Source: an uncultured Pseudomonadales bacterium (GTDB taxonomy: Bacteria; Pseudomonadota; Gammaproteobacteria; Pseudomonadales; Azotimanducaceae). From it: a stretch of 64,000 bases of DNA. Below the pieces are notes generated by a model that made no database searches, had not been told where the DNA came from, and saw only the letters and a program-made list of their open reading frames with translations. This document shows, in pieces, positions 16,758 to 26,592 of this stretch. The stretch spans positions 3,286,001-3,350,000 of the forward strand of contig OY282447.1 of assembly GCA_958296165.1 (NCBI GenBank), written 5' to 3'. The position numbers and the translations under genes are program-made. How positions within the stretch are numbered: position 1 is the first letter of the stretch; each line of letters opens with the position of its first letter.

Positions 16758-18761
16758 CTGCTCGTCGTTCTCGCTGCCGGCTTCTTCGAGCATCACCAAG
16801 AGTGCGCCGTTGTCCACCTGATCGCCTTCGCCGACGTGCAGTTCCTTCACCGATCCCTCGAACGGCGCCGTGATGCGGTGCTGCATCTTCATCGCTTCGA
16901 GCACCAAGAGTAGCTGACCCTCGCGCACCGCGTCGCCTTCCTTTACATGCGTTGCCAGCACGTTGCCCGGCATCGGTGCGGTGAGGCCGCCCTTGGCTTC
17001 CTGCAAACCCGGTACGGGCAGGCGCGGCAATTCAGTGAGTTCCACGTCGAAATCCGCGCCGTGGACCAGCCAGCGATCTTGGCGTGGCGTGGCCGCGAGC
17101 TGCATGCGGCGGCCGTCTATTTCCAGATCCACGCCGCCTTCACTGGCAGCGAACACCGCTACGCTGCGTGGCTCGTCTTCATCGACTTCGATCCTGAACG
17201 TGCCATCGCGCTGCGAGCGGTAGCTGACGGCGATTTCGTCGTCGCCATACTTGAAGCGCGTGCGCTCCGGGGGCATCACGGAGTTGCGCCAGCCGGTACG
17301 GAAACCGCCACCAAGCACTTTGGCGCTAGCGCGACGCCCGGCCTGGCCGGCCATCGTTGCGGCGATCACGGCGTCTGCCAAGGCTTGCGCGTGCAAGGTA
17401 CGCCGCCGTGGCGGGTCGATGCGGTCGATGAAGTCCGTAGTGGTGTCGCCGGCAATGAAGGCGGGCGTGCGCAAGGTGGCGACGAGGAAATCGCGGTTGT
17501 TGCGCAAGCCCTGCAAGGTCGTCTGTTCCAGAGCGCGGGCTAGACGGGCGGCGGCTTCGCGACGAGTGGGGGCGTGGACGATCACCTTGGCGATCATCGG
17601 GTCGAACTCCACGCTCACCGCGCTGCCGGTTTCCACGCCGGAATCGAAGCGGGCGAGATCGCCCGCGGCTGGCCGCCACAGCTCGACCGTGCCGGGCGAG
17701 GGCAGGAAGTTGCGTTCCGGATCTTCGGCGTAGAGCCGCGCCTCGATGGCGTGGCCGTTGATGGCGAGATCGCCTTGGCCGTAGCCGAGTGCATCTCCTT
17801 CGGCGATGCGAAGCTGCTCGCGCACGAGGTCTAGGCCGGTGATTTCCTCGGTGACGGGGTGTTCCACCTGTAAGCGTGTGTTCACTTCCAAGAACCAGAA
17901 ATCGTCGCCGTCGAGCAGGAACTCCACCGTGCCGGCCGAGGAATAGCCGATGCGCTTCGCCGCAGAGACCGCCGCTTCGCCCATCCGCGCGCGCAAATCG
18001 GCATCCACGGCTGGCGAGGGCGCTTCCTCGATGATCTTCTGATGGCGCCGCTGGATCGAACATTCGCGCTCGAACAGATGCACGACGTTGCCGTGCTGAT
18101 CGCCAAGAATCTGAATCTCCACGTGCCGTGCGGAAGTCACCCAGCGTTCCAGGAACAGCGTGTCGTCGCCAAATGCGGCGCCGGCCTCGCGGCGCGCGCC
18201 GGCAATCGCAGCGTCCAGATCGGCCTGCGATTCCACCACGCGCATCCCGCGCCCGCCGCCGCCCGCGGATGCCTTCACCAACACCGGATAGCCGATTTCC
18301 TGCGCCGCGGCCTGAACATCCTCTCCGGGCTTCAGCTCGATGGCCGGCAAGGTCGGCACGTTGGCTTCCTGAATCACGCGCTTGGCGGCGAGCTTGTCGC
18401 CCATCTGGCCGATCGCTGCTGGCGACGGGCCAACCCAACGGATTCCCGCGTCGATCACCGCTTGCGCGAACGCCGCGTTCTCGGACAGGAAGCCGTAGCC
18501 GGGGTGTACCGCATCTGCGCCAACACGGCGGCAGGCGCCGAGCACCTTCTCTGCATCCAGGTAGGTTTGCGCCGAGGTCGTGCCGTTCAGGGCGATGGCA
18601 GTATCCGCTTCGCGCACGAACGGTGCGCCGACATCGCCATCTGCGTACACGGCAGCGGTGGCAATGCCCATCTCGTGAGCGGTGCGAATAACGCGGCGGG
18701 CGATTTCGCCACGGTTGGCGATCAGAAGCCGCCGAATCGGTTGGATTGTGGCCGATGACAT
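16746..18761 (-). CDS. Acyl-CoA carboxylase alpha subunit (biotin carboxylase plus biotin carrier), methylcrotonyl-CoA type
   Basis: 671 residues, the usual size of methylcrotonyl/geranyl/propionyl-CoA carboxylase alpha chains. Residues 1-450 are biotin carboxylase: RRLLIANRGEIARRVIRTA, the ATP-grasp Gly loop KASAGGGGRGMR, and FLEVNTRLQVEHPVTE. The C-terminus is a biotinyl domain with VLEAMKMQH, the Lys being the biotin site. It carboxylates biotin with bicarbonate and ATP and hands CO2 to a beta subunit. Its natural partner lies on the same strand at 54631-56319, on the far side of the defence island, so it has been cut off from that partner's transcript. Confidence 0.92.
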   Translation of the reverse strand: MSSATIQPIRRLLIANRGEIARRVIRTAHEMGIATAAVYADGDVGAPFVREADTAIALNGTTSAQTYLDAEKVLGACRRVGADAVHPGYGFLSENAAFAQAVIDAGIRWVGPSPAAIGQMGDKLAAKRVIQEANVPTLPAIELKPGEDVQAAAQEIGYPVLVKASAGGGGRGMRVVESQADLDAAIAGARREAGAAFGDDTLFLERWVTSARHVEIQILGDQHGNVVHLFERECSIQRRHQKIIEEAPSPAVDADLRARMGEAAVSAAKRIGYSSAGTVEFLLDGDDFWFLEVNTRLQVEHPVTEEITGLDLVREQLRIAEGDALGYGQGDLAINGHAIEARLYAEDPERNFLPSPGTVELWRPAAGDLARFDSGVETGSAVSVEFDPMIAKVIVHAPTRREAAARLARALEQTTLQGLRNNRDFLVATLRTPAFIAGDTTTDFIDRIDPPRRRTLHAQALADAVIAATMAGQAGRRASAKVLGGGFRTGWRNSVMPPERTRFKYGDDEIAVSYRSQRDGTFRIEVDEDEPRSVAVFAASEGGVDLEIDGRRMQLAATPRQDRWLVHGADFDVELTELPRLPVPGLQEAKGGLTAPMPGNVLATHVKEGDAVREGQLLLVLEAMKMQHRITAPFEGSVKELHVGEGDQVDNGALLVMLEEAGSENDEQETT

Positions 18762-19015
18762 TGCCGATGGTTTCCTTCAGTTCGCGGCTCTATGGTTGCC
18801 GGGCAGTCGTCCGCTGGACGGAACGGGTCGTCTGCATGAAGCGTAGCATCGTCGGGTGGGTGAGGTGAGCTTCGTTCCATGCGGTTCGCGGCTGCGTACA
18901 GGTGGAAAGTCAACTCTGAGTTCATGGGCGTCGCGCTCAATTGCACTGGCTTGGCGACGCGAACTAAACTCATCGGGAACCGGCCATATATGGTCGTCGC
19001 CACACTCAGGATGTA
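18762..19015. other. Left island junction and drmD upstream region
   Basis: 254 bp between the reverse-strand carboxylase alpha start and drmD, so promoters for both directions are expected here. A perfect palindrome CCATATATGG sits at 18984-18993, about 22 bp upstream of drmD. No attachment-site repeat shared with the right junction (54479-54630) was found by eye. Confidence 0.45.
18984..18993. promoter_or_regulatory. CCATATATGG palindrome upstream of drmD
   Basis: A 10-bp perfect palindrome in an otherwise GC-rich spacer, close enough to the drmD start to act as an operator. Its role is inferred from position only. Confidence 0.25.
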
Positions 19016-22000
19016 TTGAGCACCAACCAGACGCTTCCCGAACAAGCGCCCGAAATCGGCCAGCTGGTGAGAGTGCGTTCCCGCCAGTGGCTGGTGGAGG
19101 ATGTAGTCAACCCACGTAGGGGCGGCGCGGCGCAGGTTTCGCTCGCCTGCGCGGACGACGATGCGCAAGGCCAAACGCTCACTGTCTTTTGGGACTACGA
19201 GCTCGACCGAGCGATCCTAGAGGAGGCAGGCTGGGACGGTCTGGCCCAGCATCGGTTCGATTCGCCACAGCTCTTCGCGGCCTTCTTCAACACGTTGCGC
19301 TGGAACTGCACCACGGCGACGCAGCCCAACCTGTTCCAAGCGCCGTTTCGCGCCGGCATCCACTTGGATGCCTACCAAATGGAGCCCTTGCGCAAGGCGC
19401 TGTTGCTGCCGCGCGTCAACCTGTTCATCGCCGACGACACCGGCCTTGGCAAGACCATCGAAGCGGGCCTCATCGCCCGCGAACTGCTGCTGCGCCGGAA
19501 AGTGAAGCGCATCGTGGTAGCCGCGCCGCCGTCCGTGCTGGAACAGTGGAAGACGGAGCTCGCGGATCGCTTCGGCCTGTTGTTCGAGATTCTCGATCGC
19601 GCCTACGTGGCGCGGATGCGCCGCGAGCGCGGTTTCGGCGTAAACCCATGGCGCACCCACAGTCGCTTTCTCGTGTCGCACAACCTACTCATCGATCCGG
19701 CCTACGCGGACCCGCTGCGCGAATGGCTGGGAGACATGCTGCCCGGCAGCCTGCTGATCTTGGACGAAGCGCACCACGCCGCGCCTTCCTCCGCCGGCCG
19801 CTATGGCATCGAGACGAAGATCACGCGCGCCGCACGCGATCTGTGCCCGCGCTTCGAACACCGGCTATTCCTTTCCGCTACGCCGCACAACGGCCACTCG
19901 AACAGTTTCTCTACGTTGTTGGAACTCTTGGATCCATACCGCTTCACCCGCGGCGTGAAAGTGCGCGGCAAGCGCGACTTGGAAAACGTGATGGTACGGC
20001 GCTTGAAAGAGGACATCCGCGCCGTGCGAGGCGGCTTTCCGAAGCGCGCGGTGGTGCCGGTGGTGATCGACGACCTACCCCCGGATGCGCCAGAACTCGC
20101 TCTCTCCGAACTGCTCAACCGCTACCGAACGCTACGCGAGCAACGCCACGCCGATGCACCGAGCACGACGCGCGCCGCGGCCGGATTGCTCGTGGTGGGC
20201 TTGCAGCAACGGCTGCTGTCTTCCACCGAAGCATTCGCGCGCAGCCTGAAGGTTCACGAACGCACCGCGAAGCGGCACTGGGAGGAGGCGGAGGGCGCAC
20301 GAAACAGCGAGAGCGCACCAGCCGTTGACGAAAACCTGTTTCTCACGCCCGCCGACGCGGACGACGAGCGAGGCGAGTGGGACGAAAAAACCGCCGAGGC
20401 GTCCGAGGCCGAGCAGATCAAAGCGATCACTCTAGCTGCGCAGACGGACACTGCCCAGACCGCGCTGTGGAGACGCGAACAAACACTGCTCGAAAACATG
20501 CAGGAGATTGCCGAAGAAGCGCGCCACGAGCCGGACGCCAAAACATTGCGGCTAATCGCTTGGATCCGCGCAAACCAATGCACCACGCTGCCGCCGTTCG
20601 GAGAACGCCCAACGGGCACCACACCCATGTGGAACAGCCGCCGCGTGCTCATCTTCACGGAAAACCGCGAAGGCACCAAGCGCTACTTGAAGAACATGCT
20701 GGAGCAAGCGATCGAATACACGGACAACGCCGACGAGCGCATCGCCGTGATTGACGGCCGCACCAGCGGCCCGCGGCGCGAGGAAGTGCAGCGGCGCTTC
20801 AACACCGACCCGGCCAAAGACCCTCTGCGCATTCTCATCGCCACGGATGCCGCCCGCGAAGGCTTGAACTTCCAGGCCCACTGCGCCGACTTGTTCCACT
20901 TCGACCTGCCGTGGAATCCCGGCCGCATAGAACAGCGCAACGGCCGCATCGACCGCAAGCTGCAACCGGCCCTGGAAGTGCGCTGCCATTACTTCGTGCT
21001 GCCGCAACGGGTCGAGGATCGCGTGCTGCGAGTGCTCGTGACCAAAACGGAGACCATCAAGCGCGAACTCGGCAGCCTCGCCAAAGTGATCGACGACGAC
21101 GTGGAGCGCCGGCTGCGCAACGGCATTCGCCACGACGAAGCGGACAATCTGAAGATCGACATCGAAGGCTCGGACTTGGATGCGGCCCGCAAACGCGCCA
21201 CCGCCGAGGAGCTGGAAGACGCACGCGAACGGCAAGATGATCTGGCTGGCCAGATCGAGCGCTGCCGCACGCTGCTGGACCAATCCCGGCGCTGGGTGCG
21301 ATTCGACGAACGCCCGTTTCGAGACGCGCTCTCCTGCGCGTTGGAACTGCTTAACGCGCCGCCGCTACAAGAACGCAAGGACGAACATGGCCAAACGGTG
21401 TGGGCGTTCCCATCCCTTGAAGGCCGCAGCGCCACCGATCCGAGTTGGACTGCCACATTGGATTCCCTGCGCGCGCCACGCGAGTTGGATCAGAAGCTCG
21501 CAGATTGGCGCAAGCACGCGCCGATTCGCCCGGTAGTGTTCAAGGACGCCGCCGTGCTCACCGAAGACACGGTACACCTGCACTTGGAGCAGCGCGTGGC
21601 GCAACGGCTGCTGGCGCGATTTCGGGCGCAAGGCTTCATCTACAACGACCTCTCGCGCGCCTGCTTGGCACAAACACGAGATTCGATACCTCGCGTGATT
21701 TTGCTTGGCCGCCTAGCGCTGTACGGCCAACGCGCCGAACGCTTGCACGAGGAATTAGTGCCGGTAACCGCTCGCTGGGTGGAACCCGCCCGCCGTCGCC
21801 GCCCGCTGCGCGCCTACGCCCGCGATGCCGAAACGCGCACGTTGACGTTGCTGGACGACGCGTTGGGCGGCGGTAGCCCGGTGCCGAACGACGTGATCCA
21901 GCAACGCCTGCTGGAAGCCGCGCCCGCCGACATCGACGCCCTGCGCCCGCAACTCGAACGCCGCGCTGAAGAGTTCGCCGCCACCGCATCCGCGCAGCTG

Positions 22001-22294
22001 GCTGAACGCGGCCAGCGCGAGGCGCAGATGTTGACCGACACGCTATCCGCGCAACGCAAGCGGGTGCTGGAGGAGGTCGAGCGCCACGACGCCGAGTTCC
22101 GCCAGCTCACGTTGGGCTTCAAGCAGGAGGAAACCCGCCAGCTCCAAGCCGACATGCGCCACTGGCAACGCCGGCTGGCGCAGTTCGACAGGGATCTGGA
22201 GCAAGAGCCGGGGCGGATCGAGGCGTTCTACAAGGTGCGGGCGCAGCGGGTGGAACCAGTGGGGTTGGTGTATCTTTGGCCGGAGACGAATTGA
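19016..22294 (+). CDS. drmD: DISARM class 1 SNF2-like helicase DrmD
   Basis: 1092 residues from a TTG start with AGGA about 5 nt upstream. The SNF2-type helicase core is complete: Walker A DDTGLGKT (K146), the DEAH box at 250-253 in LILDEAHHAAP, SATPHNGH, and C-terminal motifs ATDAAREGLNFQ and WNPGRIEQRNGRIDR. A long coiled C-terminal tail follows. DrmD marks class 1 DISARM, a multi-gene anti-phage system that combines DNA methylation with helicase-based exclusion of incoming DNA. It is followed by drmMI on the same strand; drmA and drmB lie 17 kb further on. Confidence 0.88.
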   Translation: MSTNQTLPEQAPEIGQLVRVRSRQWLVEDVVNPRRGGAAQVSLACADDDAQGQTLTVFWDYELDRAILEEAGWDGLAQHRFDSPQLFAAFFNTLRWNCTTATQPNLFQAPFRAGIHLDAYQMEPLRKALLLPRVNLFIADDTGLGKTIEAGLIARELLLRRKVKRIVVAAPPSVLEQWKTELADRFGLLFEILDRAYVARMRRERGFGVNPWRTHSRFLVSHNLLIDPAYADPLREWLGDMLPGSLLILDEAHHAAPSSAGRYGIETKITRAARDLCPRFEHRLFLSATPHNGHSNSFSTLLELLDPYRFTRGVKVRGKRDLENVMVRRLKEDIRAVRGGFPKRAVVPVVIDDLPPDAPELALSELLNRYRTLREQRHADAPSTTRAAAGLLVVGLQQRLLSSTEAFARSLKVHERTAKRHWEEAEGARNSESAPAVDENLFLTPADADDERGEWDEKTAEASEAEQIKAITLAAQTDTAQTALWRREQTLLENMQEIAEEARHEPDAKTLRLIAWIRANQCTTLPPFGERPTGTTPMWNSRRVLIFTENREGTKRYLKNMLEQAIEYTDNADERIAVIDGRTSGPRREEVQRRFNTDPAKDPLRILIATDAAREGLNFQAHCADLFHFDLPWNPGRIEQRNGRIDRKLQPALEVRCHYFVLPQRVEDRVLRVLVTKTETIKRELGSLAKVIDDDVERRLRNGIRHDEADNLKIDIEGSDLDAARKRATAEELEDARERQDDLAGQIERCRTLLDQSRRWVRFDERPFRDALSCALELLNAPPLQERKDEHGQTVWAFPSLEGRSATDPSWTATLDSLRAPRELDQKLADWRKHAPIRPVVFKDAAVLTEDTVHLHLEQRVAQRLLARFRAQGFIYNDLSRACLAQTRDSIPRVILLGRLALYGQRAERLHEELVPVTARWVEPARRRRPLRAYARDAETRTLTLLDDALGGGSPVPNDVIQQRLLEAAPADIDALRPQLERRAEEFAATASAQLAERGQREAQMLTDTLSAQRKRVLEEVERHDAEFRQLTLGFKQEETRQLQADMRHWQRRLAQFDRDLEQEPGRIEAFYKVRAQRVEPVGLVYLWPETN

Positions 22295-22311
22295 GGAAGG
22301 GCGGGCTGGAC

Positions 22312-22494
22312 GTGGCCCAATCCTCTTGGACCGCCGTTATTGGCCAAGACGCTGGCTGGTGGATCGGCTGGATCGCCGAAGTCCCTGGAGTGAATGCTCA
22401 GGAGCGGACCCGCGAGGCGCTTCTAGAGACCTTGGCGGATGTGCTTAGAGAAGCCCTTGCGGATCAACAAGGCGCGCCAAGGACGAACGAGTAG
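22312..22494 (+). CDS. HicB-like small antitoxin-fold protein
   Basis: 60 residues from a GTG at 22312 with an AGGAAGGG Shine-Dalgarno about 10 nt upstream. The sequence WTAVIGQDAGWWIGWIAEVPGV followed by EALLETLADVLREAL matches the partly RNase-H-like HicB/DUF1902 fold. HicB proteins neutralise HicA mRNA interferases, but no HicA is visible on either side. It is wedged between drmD and drmMI, so it is either an orphan antitoxin or a recruited accessory protein. Confidence 0.65.
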   Translation: MAQSSWTAVIGQDAGWWIGWIAEVPGVNAQERTREALLETLADVLREALADQQGAPRTNE

Positions 22495-22567
22495 GTAGCT
22501 CGGTGGCCGCAGACGACCCGGTGGTGGTGGAGCGTCAGCGTCACGCCTTGTCTGCTACGCTTTCGTC

Positions 22568-25500
22568 ATGCCCAAGCAAGACCCAGCCATCACCGCCCAT
22601 CTCGAGTGGCTCGGCTTCGTCCGCCCCACCGGCCTCGTCGTTTCCGCATCAGCACTGAAACACCACGGCGCGGTGCTCAACCGGCACGACGCGGAAGGCC
22701 AACGCCGGTTGCGAGCATGTGCCGAGGATCGCCAAATCAACGGCGATACCAACGCGCAGCCGGTATTGCCGGACTTCGGAGCGTTCGCCTCGAATGTGCT
22801 GGACTGGAGCTTCTCTCCCAACGGCTATGCAGGCACTGATGAAGCGCCAATACCGCCGGAGCTTGAAGTTCGCGCACCCGATACCGGCGAGGCGCTGCGC
22901 CCGCAGTTCGCCGTGCGCAAGACGGCCAACCAGCAAGCGCGGAACAACGCAGACACGCAGGCCAACGACGGCAACCCAACCTCGGCGTGGCAACTGCTGG
23001 TTACCTCCACCGACCCGACCGTAGATTTCGACCACGTAGTCCGCGCCAAAGACGGCCCGGACGCTTCCGCCCACGGGCGCATGGAGCGCCTTCTGCGCGG
23101 CACGGGTACTCCCGCCGGCCTGCTCTTCAACGGCATCTCGCTGCGCTTGGTTTCCGCCCCGCACGGCGAGAGCTCCGGCTGGTTGGATTTCCGCGTGGCG
23201 GACATGGTGCAGACAGCCGGCCGCCCCATCGCTGCCGCCATGCGCCTGCTGCTGAACGAACGCCGCTTGCTCGCCGTGCCGCGGGAACAACGCCTCGCCG
23301 GCCTCTTGGCGGAAAGCCGCAAGTTCCAGAACGAGGTGAGCGAACGCCTAGCCGAGCAAGTGCTGCACGCGCTGTATGAATTGCTGCGCGGCTTCCAAGC
23401 GGCGCACGACAATTCCGATGGCAAGCTGCTCGAGACGCCCCTGAAAGACAACCCAGACGACATCTACCGCGGCCTGCTCACGTTGGTGCTGCGCCTCGTC
23501 TTCCTGCTTTACGCCGAAGAACGGGACTTGCTTCCACAGGACGACACATACTTGAGCGGCTATTCGCTGGGTGGCCTACACCAGCGCTTGCGCGAAGACG
23601 CGGCGCTTCACCCAGACACGATGGATCAGCGCTACGGCGCCTACGCCCAGCTGCTCGCCCTGTTCCGCATGGTTCACGATGGCGCGCACTCTGGTGCCAT
23701 GAAACTGCCGCCCCGCCACGGCGCTCTGTTCAACCCGGAGCGCGACCGTTTCTTGGAAGGCCGTGGCGGCCAGACTGACGGTGCCCGCCGAGTGAGCGAG
23801 CGCATTGAACCTCCAAAGGTGAGCGACGGCACCATCTACCGCGTGCTGGAAAAACTCATCGTGCTGAATGGCGAGCGCATCTCCTATAGTGCGTTGGACG
23901 TGGAACACATCGGCTCCGTCTACCAAACCATGATGGGCTTTTGCCTGGAACAAGCCACGGGTCAATCCATCGCCATCAAGGCAGCAAAGAAACACGGTGC
24001 CCCGGCCACGGTGAACTTGGAGGTGCTGCTACGCCAAGAACCGCACCGCCGCGGCAAATGGATGCGGGATCGAACAGACCGCGTGCTCACCGAAAAAGTC
24101 CGCAAAGCGGTGGCAGAAGCGAAGACTATCGTGGACATGCACGCGGCATTGGACTCGGTGATCGACAAAGACGCCACGCCAGACTTGGTGGCAGCAAAAA
24201 CCATCGTGCTGCAACCGAGCGAAGAACGTCGCCGTTCCGGCTCCCACTACACACCCCGCGAACTCACTGAACCCATCGTTCGCACTACCTTGGAGCCCAT
24301 CCTCACCGGTAAGCGTGAAGAGCAAGCCGGGCCACTGCGGCCAGAGCAAATCTTAGACATCAAAGTGTGCGACCCCGCGTTGGGTTCCGGCGCGTTCCTA
24401 GTGGAAGCCTGTCGCCAACTAGCGGACGTTCTAGTGGACGCATGGCACGCCCATGATGCGGTGCCAACGATCCCGCCAGATGAAAACGAGATCATCTTCG
24501 CCCGCCGCCTGGTGGCGCAACGCTGTCTGTACGGCGTAGACAGAAACCCTGTGGCGGTGGACCTTGCCAAACTCTCCCTGTGGCTCATCACGCTGGCCCG
24601 AGACCACCGGCTGACATTCCTCGACCACGCGCTCCACCACGGCGATGCCTTGGTTGGCCTGGCGAAGCGGCAGATCGGCGCATTCCACTGGAAAGGCGAC
24701 GCGCCGAGCTTCCAGGACGGCTTCGAGGCGTTGGAAGCGGAGAAGCGTTTGGCCGAGGCCAATGAACTGCGCCGACGCATTCGGGAGGCGGAAGACGATG
24801 TGCCGGATTGGGAACTGCGCCGGCTGCTGGACGACGCATTGTTCGAAGCGAGCAACGTGCGGCTGTTGGGGGATTTGGCGCTAGCGGCGTACCTTAAGAA
24901 CGGCAAGGCGAAGGAACGGGAGCAAAAGCGGTTGGAGTTTGCCGGCAAAGTGAGCGCGGGCAATGCAGGGAGTTATCGAGGCTGGATTGAGGAACTGCGG
25001 GATAAAGACCCACCGCTCGCGCCGTTCCATTGGGAGATCGAGTTCCCAGAGGTGTTCGAGCGGGAGAATGCCGGGTTCGATGCGATCGTAGGGAATCCGC
25101 CTTATGCCGGGAAGAACTCGGTTAAGGCAGCGAACGTGGCGGGATACCCAGATTGGCTGAAAGAACTGCATGTGGAGAGCCACGGGAACGCGGACTTGGT
25201 GGCCCACTTCTTCCGTCGTGCCTTCAATCTGATCCGACAGCGCGGCGCGTTTGGCCTGATCGCAACCAACACCATCGCCCAGGGCGACACGCGCTCCACC
25301 GGCCTCCGGTGGATTTGCGAGAACGGTGGCGAGATTCACGATGTGCGTACACGGGTCAAGTGGCCCGGCCTAGCCGCCGTGGTGGTGAGCTTGTTGCACA
25401 TCGCCAAGGGCCACCTTCCAGGTCGGAAGCGTCTTGATGGTAGGGAGGTGGAGAAAATCACTGCCTTCCTGTTCCACCGAGGCAGCAGCAGCAACCCGGC

Positions 25501-26590
25501 GCCGCTGAAGGAAAACGCCGGCAAGAGTTTTGTGGGCACCTATGTCCTCGGCATGGGCTTTACGTTCGACGACACCGACCGTAAGGGAGTTGCTACGCCC
25601 CTTGCTGACATGCGTCGGCTGCTTGAGGGAGACCCACACAACAAGGAAGCAATCTGTCCTTACATCGGTGGTGAGGAAGTGAACACAAGCCCAACTCACG
25701 CGCACCACCGCCACGTCATCAACTTCCGGGACTACCCGCTGCGGCGAGGAAATGTTGGCGAGCGTTGGGGCGAAGCCAACACCGAAAGGCAGCGCGAACT
25801 GCGACGACAAGCGGTGGTGCCGGAAGACTATCGGGAGCCTGTTGCGGCGGATTGGCCGGAGTTGCTAGGGATTGTCATGGAGAGAGTGAAGCCGGAGCGT
25901 CTTGCCCAAAGGGATGCAGTCGGGAAGAGGTTGTGGTGGCGGTTTTTGCGGTCACGCCCCGAACTGCAGGCCGCCACTCAAGGGATGGATCGCGTCATAG
26001 TAATTTCTAGGATTGGTAACGCCTTCGCGTTCGCGTTCTTGCCAACTGGCATCATATGCAATGAGAAGACCATCATCTTTCCCTTTGAAAGGGCGGCACC
26101 GTTTACTGTACTACAATCGCGCATTCACGAAGTTTGGGCCCGTTTCTTCAGTTCAACCCTGAAAGACGACCTTCAATACACGCCCTCCGACTGCTTCGAG
26201 ACCTTCCCTTTCCCAACCGATTTGGAGACGCGCCCTGACTTGGAAGCGCCCGGCAACGCCTACTACGACTATCGCGCCACCGTGATGATTGACAACAACG
26301 AGGGCCTAACGAAAACCTACAACCGCTTTCATGACCCTAACGAGGACTCACCAGCCATAGCCAAGCTCCGCGACTTCCACGCCGCCATGGATCGGGCCGT
26401 CCTAGGCGCCTACGGCTGGCAGGACATCCCCACCGACTGCGAGTTCCTCCTAGACTACGAGATCGACGAAGATGAGTGGGGCACCAAGAAGAAGCCCTAC
26501 CGCTACCGCTGGCCCAACGAAGTCCGCGACGAAGTGCTCGCCCGCCTCTTGGAACTCAACGCCGAACGGGCGGCACAGGAGGGCAGTTGA
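22568..26590 (+). CDS. drmMI: DISARM class 1 adenine DNA methyltransferase DrmMI
   Basis: 1340 residues. The N-terminal half is helical and of unknown detail. The methyltransferase core has motif I DPALGSGAFL (602-611) and motif IV NPPY (843-846), the N6-adenine signature. The C-terminal part resembles a target-recognition region (IGGEEVN, then long helices). It is the host-marking methylase of class 1 DISARM, judged by size, motifs and its position behind drmD. No nuclease motif was noticed. The ATPase gene at 26593 starts 2 bp after its stop, so the two are very likely co-transcribed. Confidence 0.85.
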   Translation: MPKQDPAITAHLEWLGFVRPTGLVVSASALKHHGAVLNRHDAEGQRRLRACAEDRQINGDTNAQPVLPDFGAFASNVLDWSFSPNGYAGTDEAPIPPELEVRAPDTGEALRPQFAVRKTANQQARNNADTQANDGNPTSAWQLLVTSTDPTVDFDHVVRAKDGPDASAHGRMERLLRGTGTPAGLLFNGISLRLVSAPHGESSGWLDFRVADMVQTAGRPIAAAMRLLLNERRLLAVPREQRLAGLLAESRKFQNEVSERLAEQVLHALYELLRGFQAAHDNSDGKLLETPLKDNPDDIYRGLLTLVLRLVFLLYAEERDLLPQDDTYLSGYSLGGLHQRLREDAALHPDTMDQRYGAYAQLLALFRMVHDGAHSGAMKLPPRHGALFNPERDRFLEGRGGQTDGARRVSERIEPPKVSDGTIYRVLEKLIVLNGERISYSALDVEHIGSVYQTMMGFCLEQATGQSIAIKAAKKHGAPATVNLEVLLRQEPHRRGKWMRDRTDRVLTEKVRKAVAEAKTIVDMHAALDSVIDKDATPDLVAAKTIVLQPSEERRRSGSHYTPRELTEPIVRTTLEPILTGKREEQAGPLRPEQILDIKVCDPALGSGAFLVEACRQLADVLVDAWHAHDAVPTIPPDENEIIFARRLVAQRCLYGVDRNPVAVDLAKLSLWLITLARDHRLTFLDHALHHGDALVGLAKRQIGAFHWKGDAPSFQDGFEALEAEKRLAEANELRRRIREAEDDVPDWELRRLLDDALFEASNVRLLGDLALAAYLKNGKAKEREQKRLEFAGKVSAGNAGSYRGWIEELRDKDPPLAPFHWEIEFPEVFERENAGFDAIVGNPPYAGKNSVKAANVAGYPDWLKELHVESHGNADLVAHFFRRAFNLIRQRGAFGLIATNTIAQGDTRSTGLRWICENGGEIHDVRTRVKWPGLAAVVVSLLHIAKGHLPGRKRLDGREVEKITAFLFHRGSSSNPAPLKENAGKSFVGTYVLGMGFTFDDTDRKGVATPLADMRRLLEGDPHNKEAICPYIGGEEVNTSPTHAHHRHVINFRDYPLRRGNVGERWGEANTERQRELRRQAVVPEDYREPVAADWPELLGIVMERVKPERLAQRDAVGKRLWWRFLRSRPELQAATQGMDRVIVISRIGNAFAFAFLPTGIICNEKTIIFPFERAAPFTVLQSRIHEVWARFFSSTLKDDLQYTPSDCFETFPFPTDLETRPDLEAPGNAYYDYRATVMIDNNEGLTKTYNRFHDPNEDSPAIAKLRDFHAAMDRAVLGAYGWQDIPTDCEFLLDYEIDEDEWGTKKKPYRYRWPNEVRDEVLARLLELNAERAAQEGS

Positions 26591-26592
26591 GC

